From Lobulomyces angularis (lineage: Eukaryota > Chytridiomycota > Chytridiomycetes > Lobulomycetales > Lobulomycetaceae), in NCBI GenBank assembly GCA_027604685.1, contig JADHYX010000030.1, positions 71,002 through 94,848 of the forward strand: a stretch of DNA of 23,847 bases. Direction: 5' to 3'. The notes beneath the pieces are model-generated. The model made no database searches, had not been told where the DNA came from, and saw only the letters and a program-made list of their open reading frames with translations. Positions 1 through 8,270 of the stretch are shown here, one piece after another. How positions within the stretch are numbered: position 1 is the stretch's first letter; each line of letters starts with the position of its first letter. Both the position numbers and the translations under genes were made by a program.

Positions 1-793
1 AAAAAAAAAAAAAAATACTTTGAATTGGAATAAAAAAAAGGTCGGTCAGAGGGGGAATCGGAAGCATCATCTCTGGATCTGAGCGAATTATTTTTTTGGT
101 AAACTTTTGTTTTACTTTCAACTCTCTGAATGGAAAGCATCAAGGTAGTTGGACTCAAATCAGAGTCGCTGTTATCAATATTGGAAGTTTCGTTTTCGAA
201 TTTGTTATTAGCTTTTCTACCTTTTAAACTTTTATTCTCCAAATAAATTTACCTTAGAGTTTGTAAAAAGTCATCTTGATCCGAACGTTTTTTCAGGACA
301 GGTTTTAAATTATCAGTACTTGTATTATTGTTATTATTATTAATGTCAGTTGTTTTGTTTATAATTGATTTTTCAGAATTTTTTGAAAAGTTTGTTTTTG
401 TTGCAGCATATTGTGCTTCTAGTATAGGTAAAGGATCATATGTATGAAAAGGACCATATAACCATACAACATCACTCTCTTTTTGCCTTAACAGTTTTTT
501 TTTATTTTTTTTTTTTTGAAATTAAAAAAAAAGTTTACCAGTTTAATTCAGATGGATGTATTTGCTGCAGTTTATTTTTCATTTGATAAAATTTTCTCCA
601 ACTGGCATTTTCCAAGCTGCAAATTAAAAACAAAAAGGTAAGAAAAAAAAAAAAAAGAAAATTCAAACCGTCTTCCGTTAGTGATTGAATCTTTGTGCCT
701 TGTAGAATATTTCCAGCTAGTATGTAAATCAAATAAATCAAAATTGTAAGATAAGTAATCTACACAATGGTCACTTATAGGATTAACAGTCAT
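1..793 (-). CDS. DUF1752 (PF08550) fungal regulatory protein, 3' part missing at window edge
   Basis: Proposed exons are 669-793, 539-616, 253-486 and 1-216, all with GT..AG introns; the last exon stays open to the left edge, so the gene is partial. An in-frame TAA lies a few codons upstream of the ATG at 793, supporting that start. Residues 4-90 match the DUF1752 pattern seen in Reg1-type PP1 regulatory subunits and areA-type GATA proteins: VDYLSYNF, then TSWKY, the hallmark LENASWR split across the first intron (residues 43-49), then SELNWQKESDVVWLYGP. A further KPVLKKRS motif, common in this family, follows an asparagine-rich stretch. No GATA finger is visible in the part present. The family is linked to glucose or nitrogen regulation in yeasts; the exact role here is inferred only. 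The third intron is short (36 nt with acceptor at 217; an in-frame 24-nt alternative exists). Confidence 0.8.
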
Positions 794-2088
794 AAATATT
801 AGTAAAATTTAATTATTTAAATTTTTTTTTTTTTAAATTTTTTTTTTTCTACTCAGGTAGAATTTTTTTTTAAATTTTTTTTTTTTTATATAAAAAAAAT
901 TATTTCGAAATTTATTTATTATTCAAATTTAATTAATTATTTTTTTTTTTTTTTTTAAAAAAAAATTTTAAATTTTTAAATAATTTTTCTTTTTTTTCCA
1001 ATCAAAATTATTTTTAATTTTTTTTTTTTTTCACTTGTAAAAAAAAAAGTAGAGGAGGCTTTGTTGCAAAAAAAAAAAAAAAAATTTTTTTTAAAAAAGA
1101 GATTTTTTTAGAATGGAAAAGCAGGTGGGGAAGAAGGAGAAAGTTTTTTTTTTTAACTTAAATTAAAAAACATTTTTAAAACTTTTGATTTGATTGACAT
1201 TTTCCTTCAACTGTTGCTTAAACATTAATTTCACTTTTGTTTTAACAACCCTTCCGCTGAACTTTTGTTTCAGCCAATTGCTGGTTGCATCTTAAGTAAC
1301 TTAAGTTGCGTGAATTTATAGTTCTTTTATACCTTTGTAAGATACGTTATTTTACAGTTTAATTGCACTTCAATCACAGTTTGATTACAGTTCTATTACC
1401 ATACTATTTATTTAAAATATTAATTTTCTTCATCTACTTTCCAACTAAATAATAATCATTTGAAATTGTAGAACTTTTCAACTAATTGTATATGTAAGTT
1501 CTACAAAATTCAAATTAATCATATTACCAACACATAAATTAATTCACTTGCTGCCAAATTCTACTCAGTTCCACTAACAATCTTTATCAATAGATTAAAA
1601 ATCCTCCAATAAAAAAACAAATCATCCCTTAACTCATCTTCCTTCTTAAATGTTTTTACAAAAAAATTAGAAAAAAAAATTTTTTATTTAAAAGTTATGC
1701 AATAATTTTCTTTTTTATTTCAATTTAAAAAAAGAAATAAATAAGAAAAAAAAAGTTATGTAATGTTTTTAAAAAAAGTTATTCTATGTTTTTTTAATAA
1801 TTTTGAGTAATATTTGTCATTTTGTTACAATTCTTATATAAAAACCGACACAGTCTAATTCTTTTTTTTTATTTTTTTGTAATATGTTACCTCTTTCCAC
1901 CATCAAAAAAAAAATTTTAAAATTATTTTTTGATTTCAAAAGTATAATTTAATTTGTTTGAATTTTCTTTTTTTTCCTTTATAAATTTTTTTGTTTTTTT
2001 TCTTAATAAATTTTTTTATTCCTAAGCAAAAAATTTTATTTTATACATTTAAAAAAAAAAAAAAAAAAAAAAATCTTTCTAGGAACAT
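794..2088. other. Intergenic AT-rich gap
   Basis: No coding region was found. From about 800 to 1130 it is nearly pure A and T runs. From about 1180 to 1640 the sequence is less homopolymeric and carries short imperfect repeats (for example around 1355-1400, variants of acagtttgatt) that could be remains of an old element or a promoter for the DUF1752 gene. From 1640 to 2070 it returns to A/T tracts, including a long A run just before the 3' end of the TMEM120-like gene. Confidence 0.6.
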
Positions 2089-3537
2089 TCATTCTTTTTT
2101 CTTCTTCATACTATTTACTTCACTATCATCATCTTCTTCTTCATCTTTCATATCACCAAAATTTAAATGACGTTTTTTTTTTTTTAAATGTTTTGTAAAC
2201 CATGTTAATAAACTTGTAAAAAAGTTTCCAAAAAATAGTAATAAAATTAAAATTGAAAAGGCAAAACAATGCCATTCAATTTTTTTTATATCCATAAAAA
2301 ATATTTTAAACATATTATATCCAGTATAAATTTGCCCTATATTAATATAAAATAATTAATAAAAATTCCCTTTTTTCTTTTTTTATTTTTTTTATACAAA
2401 ATTGCGCTGCACACAAAAATGGTACTAAAATCCAAAATTCAAAACTAAGGCGATCTGCATGAACTCCATCTCCTTGAACTGTTTCCATTGGTCCTGCTCT
2501 ATTCATTGCCACCAACGTATATAATCTTTGAACTTGGTATCTGTACTGTAAATATTGGGTAAACTGTAAATAAATTACGTATATCAATAAACTTTTCCTA
2601 AATTCAACATAAAATGGTGTGGTTGGCCATATCTATTTTTAATTTTTAAATTTTTTTTTTTATTTATTTATTAAAATACCATAACTATAGCACTAATAGC
2701 AATACTTATATAATGATGTAAACTCCACCATAATTTCATACTAGAGCCATTAACTATTAAAATTAATTCACGCAGTACTAGTGTACTATATTGATAAAGT
2801 AAAAAAAATGCCAAAAATGCATCAAAAAATCTTGTAATAGGATTCAAAATTTTTTTATTTGAATGAAATCCTAACAAAAAAACAATTTAATAAAAAAAAA
2901 AAAAAGGTTTTTTTTTTAATATAAAATAATACCAAAATAGTTGTGAATAAAATTAAAATTATTGTTTGTAAAAAGAAAATAATCCATCATAGCAAAAATC
3001 AAAGTAAATATTGACATTTTTAGTTTAAATAATTCATATTGTTTTTTATATTCTATTCTTTTTGATAACGGTCTAATGGCAAAGGGCATAGAAGAACCTA
3101 ATGCTAACTTTAAAACAAAACTGTTTTTTTTTTTTTTTTAAAAAAAAGTTTTTTCATAAATATATTTTTTTTTTTACGGTGCTTCAGAAGGTGATAATAA
3201 GTCTAAATGTTTTAGTTTTCTTTTCAACTAAAGAAATGGAAAGAATTATAAACTAAATTTGACTTTTTTAATTTACCTGATCTACAGAGTCCTTTACAGA
3301 GCTTCTGATGGTTGGAGAGATTGGTTGCGAGTCTTTACTTTTGGTCCTCTCGTTTTTTAATTGTAATTTAACTGAATCGGATTTCAAAAATTTATAAATG
3401 TCTTTTTTTAATAAAGTTTTTTCTTTTGTAATTAATTTTTCTTCTTCTAAAATTTGAATTGATAGTTCATTTAGTTTTTGGGCCTTTTCTTCTAGAGATT
3501 TTAAAGTTTTAAAATATTGGTCAAGTTCTTTTTCCAT
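2089..3537 (-). CDS. TMEM120 (TMPIT/TACAN) family membrane protein
   Basis: Six exons (3277-3537, 3178-3227, 2933-3120, 2680-2870, 2398-2632, 2089-2336) give 390 residues, against about 340 in animal TMEM120. Residues 1-87 form a charged, leucine-rich probable coiled coil, as in the family. The membrane half shows family signatures: RELILIVNGSSMKLWWSLHH at about 200-219, then an IWP entry into the next loop, FTQYLQYRYQ, a QFWQIY segment restored by splicing, and the last helix LLLFFGNFFTSLL. The C-terminus adds a lysine-rich then acidic tail not typical of the animal proteins. Animal TMEM120A/B sit in the nuclear envelope and ER, resemble ELO fatty-acid elongases in fold and bind coenzyme A; ion-channel activity has been proposed and disputed. 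The catalytic or ligand state of this copy cannot be read from sequence alone. It is divergent to the MFS gene. Confidence 0.9.
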
Positions 3538-3987
3538 AAAAAAAAAAATTTTCTTTTTTTGTGATAAAAAAAAAAAAAAATTTTTTTTTTGTTAAATTTA
3601 AAAAAGAAAAAAAAATTGGAGATAATCGATTGTTTTTTTAAAAAAAAAAAAATGTTTGGAAGAAAATAAAAGATAGAAAAGGAAATATTAATAGCGAGTT
3701 GATGCAACAAGATAAAAAAGGTTTATAACAGCAAGCCGTTGCTTTATTTTTCTAGTTACAACAGCATCAGTTACTTCCAGGGGAAAGGTAAAATGATTTG
3801 GTTTTTTTTAACGTCTCTTTTAATATCAACATTGGAGTCTAAAACAGTTGATTATTTATAGTTTCAATCATGAAAAAATTACAGGTAATATTTATTAACG
3901 TATTAATTTACAAGAAAATTTGTATTAAATTTTTTAGCGCCAAGATTATATAGAATTTTGTATTGAATTTGTTTTATAAATAGCAGT

Positions 3988-4142
3988 AACTTCTAGTAGT
4001 TTATTACTGAATTTCTTATGAGTAATTTCCACTAGAACTTTAAGTAGGAATTATAGTGTAATTTTCATTGTAGTTTCCAGTGGAGCTTTTGTATAATTTA
4101 TAGTGTAATTTCTAGTAGAATTTTGAGTAGGATTTATAGTGT
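3988..4142. repeat. Degenerate 36-bp tandem repeat, four units
   Basis: Units start at 3988, 4024, 4060 and 4107. The units at 4024-4059 and 4107-4142 are both exactly 36 nt and agree at 31 of 36 positions by eye. The unit at 4060-4106 is the same motif with an 11-nt insertion at its front, and that at 3988-4023 is the most diverged. Most units end in a tatagtgt motif. A truncated fifth copy may continue to about 4170. It could be a decayed minisatellite or element remnant; nothing indicates function. Confidence 0.7.
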
Positions 4143-4223
4143 AATGTTTAATAATTTATAATAGAGCTCTTACCAATTTTAAAACATTTCCTGCGTTCCG
4201 TTTCTTGTGGAAGGTTGCGGAGA

Positions 4224-4237
4224 TTTCTACGGAGAAA
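4224..4237. promoter_or_regulatory. Small perfect inverted repeat upstream of the MFS gene
   Basis: Five-base arms tttct and agaaa flank acgg, about 175 nt before the MFS start codon, in the least AT-rich part of the intergenic region. It could be a binding site for a dimeric regulator or chance. The spacing does not fit a canonical heat-shock element. Confidence 0.2.
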
Positions 4238-4411
4238 CAAATCAACAAAAGCCTTCTTAGTATACCAAGTGTGAATGTGACCAATTTCTAAATCCAAAAT
4301 ATCAACTTCAAATTTCAGCACTTTCAATTCAACAACTTTAAAAACTTACTGCAAATTCCAGTAGCTTTCACTATCTGCACAATTCGAATCAGTTCTTTAT
4401 AAACAATATAT

Positions 4412-6782
4412 ATGTCAAGCAGTGAGGACACTCCCTTAATACCCAACAACAACGGTAGCGAAAAGCTCAAAAAAACCTCTCTGTTTGGCTTTACTCCAAA
4501 ACCTATTATGGTGATCATTCCTCTCTTTCTGCATTTATTGACTATGGCATTGACTTTGGTTTAAAAATTATTTTTTAAGTCGTTCCCTTTTTTTAATTAA
4601 ATTTTTTTTTTTTTTAAAAAAATATAGCTTCCCAATAATGAGGTTACCTTTTTTTTCATTTTTCATTCTTAGTTCAATTCCAAACTTACTACAAATAATT
4701 TTCTTTTTTCTTTTTCACCATATGCCACAATCTCATGCCACCCTAATACTTTTTATTTTGTAGATGATCATGATTGTTGTCTGCGACAGAATGCTAGGTC
4801 AAGATTATGCAAAATTCAACAACAATACTTCAACTGCAATAAAACCTCCAAAATTTACCAGCTGTAGTTCAAATACACAAGTAAGTGGTGAAGCTACTTG
4901 GTGGAAGATGGTATTTCAACTTGCTTCTTCAATCCCTGGAATGCTTACTGTAAAAAATATCAATAACTTGAAAATTTTTTTACTTTTTTTTTATAATTTT
5001 TTTTAGTTACCTTTGATTGGACTTATATCTGATAGATATGGTCGAAAACTTGCCTTTCTCTTTCCTGCTTTTGGAAGTTTAATCCAATTTTTAATAACTA
5101 TCTTTGTTCTTGTAAAGAAAACTTCTTTGTGGTTTTTATTTCTTGCGAATTTTTTTCATGGTTTGTTGGGAAGCCTTATGGTTTTAGAAGCTATATCTTT
5201 GTGAGTAGAAAAAAATTCTTTTTTATTTTTGTAAATAATTTATTTTTTTTTTTTAATATATATTTAAAATAAAAATAAAAAAAAATTTAGTGCCTATATT
5301 GTTGATGTCACTACGAGCTCTCCTACTAACCTTTTTGGTCAAGTTGAAGCTTTAATGTAATGTTGTTTTATTTTTACTCTTTTACTTAAATATTTTTTTT
5401 TATTAGGTTTTTATCTTTCATGTTTGGACCTGTATTGGGTGGTGCTTTAGTTCGATTAGGAAATGGTGTTCTTTTACCGTATGTAGTTGCTGCAGGTTTT
5501 TTTTTTTTTTTAAATTTTTTTTTTGTAAACAATTTTTTTGTTAGTTATATCCTTATTTGAATTATTTTACATAATTCTGATTTTACCTGAATCAATTCAT
5601 TCAAAAAAATCTTCAAAACAACAACCTCAAAAACCTGAACAAAATTCTTTATTAAATGAAGATGAACAAACTTCAACTCCTTCAAATGTCAATAAAATTA
5701 CTTTATATAACCTCTGCAAAAATGCAAAAGTTGAACTCAAATCTAATTTAAAAGTTTTACTTGGCAGGGAAAGAAGGTGCCATCTTCTAATAACCTTCAT
5801 TTTTTTAATGTTTTCCTCTGGAATGGGGTTTTTATTTTATTCCTCTTAAAATTTATTTTTATTCATTTTTTTATTTTATTTTATTATCTCGTTTCTTCGT
5901 AGAGTTTATGATCTTTTGTAAGTTTTTAATTTTTTTTTTCTTTTTACTTTTTTTGTAAACTAACAATAATTAAAACCTTTTTTCTTTGTTATTTCTTTTT
6001 AGACAATATTTTACAGCACTAAAGTTTAAATGGGATTCACTGGACCTTGGACAATATATTTTAATAATTGCAGTGACTAGAGTTGTAAGTATAAGCATTT
6101 TTTTTAAAAAAAAAAAAAAAAAATTAATAATTTTTTAGATTTATATGGTGGTAGTTTTGCCAGTACTAATAAAAGTTGGAAATAAATATTATGCGGATGA
6201 TGAATTGAAAAATGTAAAGTACCAACTAAACTTATCCAGATGTGCCATTTTGTTTCATGTCATTAGTTACATTTTTAATGCGTTTGCTGCCAACAGTTAT
6301 CAGTTTTACTTAAGTATTTCACTTTACTCAATTTTTTTTTTTTTATTTTTATTTTTATTTTTATTTTTTATTTAAAATAATTAAAAAAGTTGGATTAGTG
6401 GATGGGTTTCAATCCATTGCTATGCCTCTTCTTAGAGGCTTACTTTCCAGTTCTACTTCTCCTAAAGATCAAGGTAAAAAATAAAAAATAATATTCAATT
6501 TTTTTATTTATGTATATATACATATATAAAGGAAAACTATTTGCTTCAGTAGCACTATTTCAACAGATAGTAGGAATATTTACACCAATTATATTTTCAA
6601 ATTTGTTTAGATTAACCAATAAAGAATTTCCAGGAGCAATATTTTTAGCTAGTAGTGGTTTTTTCCTTTTAGGATTTTTACTTTCCCTTGGAATTGATAG
6701 TTTAAAATTAAGATCTTTTAAAGAAGAAAATGTCATAGTTGCGGATGAATTAGTTAATGAGTTTGTGGAAGTTATGGAATAG
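4412..6782 (+). CDS. Major facilitator superfamily transporter (Tet/SLC46-like), 12 exons
   Basis: Exons: 4412-4558, 4628-4642, 4764-4949, 5007-5200, 5291-5356, 5407-5495, 5545-5827, 5903-5917, 6003-6084, 6139-6313, 6390-6473, 6532-6782. The joined frame is 1587 nt, 528 residues plus stop, in phase throughout. The protein has a short polar N-terminus (ATG at 4412), about 12 hydrophobic segments, MFS motif A as GLISDRYGRK at residues 121-130 between helices 2 and 3, and a long polar central loop rich in Q, P and N between helices 6 and 7. The second half contains GLVDGFQSIAMPLLRGLLSS, like the helix-10 region of TCR/Tet-type and SLC46-type carriers. Substrate is unknown. The N-terminal DTPLIP motif resembles acidic dileucine-type sorting signals seen in vacuolar transporters, a weak hint only. 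Two exons are 15-nt microexons. Confidence 0.87.
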
Positions 6783-7174
6783 TAGTTTTAAAATAATAGT
6801 TTTATAATAGTTTTTTAGTTCATTTTTTTGGTTTATTTTTTTTTTGTTTTTAAGTTCTGTTTACTTTTAATTTTTTTTTTTGGTTGTAAATAGTTTTTTA
6901 GTTTTGTTAAATTTTTTTTTAGCAGTTGAATTAAATATTTTTAAATATTTTTTTTTTTTTCCTTAAATATATTTCACTTTTTTTTTAAAAAATTTAATTA
7001 AAAATTTTTCTCAACGTAAAAAAAAGAAGAATTTAAATGGTTTAAATTTCTTACGTTTTTATTTCCTTTTTTTTTTTTTAGTTTTCTATTTTTCTTTTTA
7101 GTTTTCTATTTTTCTTTTTAAAACTCCGAACCCACCTAAAAAAAAAAAAAAACAATTAAGAGAGAAAATAAGAA
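6783..7174. other. Intergenic A/T-rich spacer
   Basis: T-rich tracts follow the MFS stop codon and probably hold its 3' end. Around 7079-7120 the motif ttttctttttagttttcta occurs twice in tandem. A run of A precedes the tetraspanin start. Nothing coding is visible. Confidence 0.5.
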
Positions 7175-8102
7175 ATGGCAAGATTAGCAAGATTGACATT
7201 ATTCATATCAAATTCATTTTTAATTGTTTCAGCATTTTTGTTGGGAATTTTTTGTTTTTTGACGAGTTTTGGTTTTTCTACTATTTTTTTACCTATTTTA
7301 TTGTAAGTTAAGAAAAACTTGAAATAAAAAAAAATAAATAATTAATAAAAACTTTAATATTTAATTTAATTAAACAATTTTTTTTTTTTTTTAGTCCAAA
7401 AAACATTCTTTATGGTTTAATTGGAGTATCGATAGCTTTGTTGATAACTAGTGGTAAGATCATATTTAATAAGAAATAAATTTAAGGTTTAAATTCAAAA
7501 ATAATAGTTTTTGGATGCATTGGCGGATATAGACAACAATCGATGTTATTAAGCTGTTACATTTTATTGGTAAGAAAATAAAAATTCAACGAAATAAAAA
7601 ATAATAATAATATTAATTAAAAATTAAAATTATTAATTCTTTTTTTTTACTAAATATAAAAAAAAAAAAAAAGTTGATCTCAGTTTCATTTTGTCAATTT
7701 TATGTAGGACTTACATCATACGAGCAACAAAAAACAGCTACCACAGATTCAATAACAATATTAAAAAATGAAAATTTTTTTGATATTTTAGAAACTCAGT
7801 TAAAGTGTTGCCAAAAAAAAAAAGGAAAAAACTTTACTGATTCAATTAGTAGTGATGATATCTCATCACAAAATAGCAGTGATATTTATTTGAATGAAAA
7901 ATTTGACAACAACAATAAAAATTGTTTTAATCAAAACTTTGAGTTTAACGACTGCTCAATTTTGTTACCTCAATATTTAACTCTTCAATCAAATAACATC
8001 GCCCTCATCCTTTGGAGTGCTTTGATCTTTGAATTTTTTTGTTTCGTTTTTGCTATTGTTTTCATTATTATTTTGGAAAAAAAATTCGTTAAAATTCGTT
8101 AA
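7175..8102 (+). CDS. Tetraspanin-like four-helix membrane protein
   Basis: Exons 7175-7302, 7395-7453, 7508-7569 and 7674-8102 join to 225 residues, a usual tetraspanin size. Helix 1 lies at about residues 9-35, helix 2 at about 48-70 ending in GCIGGY, helix 3 at about 76-96, and helix 4 near 188-215 followed by a short basic tail. Between helices 3 and 4 is a loop of about 90 residues with the ordered cysteines expected of the large extracellular loop: CCQ at 128-130 after FDILETQLK (family consensus CCG), then single cysteines in KNCF and NDC. The loop is rich in S, N and D, so it may be glycosylated. Tetraspanins organise membrane microdomains; fungal ones (Pls1, Tsp2 types) act in infection or differentiation. 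Membership is supported by topology and the CC motif. Low sequence conservation prevents assigning a subfamily. Confidence 0.75.
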
Positions 8103-8270
8103 TATTTATTAATTTTTTTTTGCTTTTTCTTTTCTTTTTTTTTTTTTTGTAAAATTTTAATAACAATCATAAAAAATAAAAAAATTAAAGAAAGTGTTTT
8201 AATTCTATTAATTTTTTAAAATAAATATATATACTACATTTTTTTTTTTTTTTTTTTGTAATTATCATTA

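Larger units (their letters stand above)
3538..4411. promoter_or_regulatory. Divergent intergenic region between TMEM120-like and MFS genes
   Basis: The stretch 3538-3710 is A/T homopolymer. From 3720 the base composition becomes more mixed, includes the 36-bp degenerate tandem repeat listed separately, and ends in a relatively GC-rich segment (about 4190-4411) that is the likely promoter and 5' untranslated region of the MFS gene. No convincing coding region was found; the short minus-strand frame over 4324-4518 overlaps the MFS first exon and looks like a shadow. Confidence 0.5.

Noticed and set aside
229..252. A 24-nt intron in the DUF1752 gene
   Set aside because: The acceptor at 229 keeps frame, but another AG at 217 also keeps frame and gives a more realistic 36-nt intron, so the longer one was used.
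800..1130. Extreme A/T tracts as a centromere or replication origin
   Set aside because: Such tracts occur in nearly every intron and spacer in the window, so they carry no specific signal.
4324..4518. Minus-strand frame of 64 codons
   Set aside because: It overlaps the first MFS exon in antisense and has no recognisable features, while the plus strand gives a coherent 12-exon transporter.
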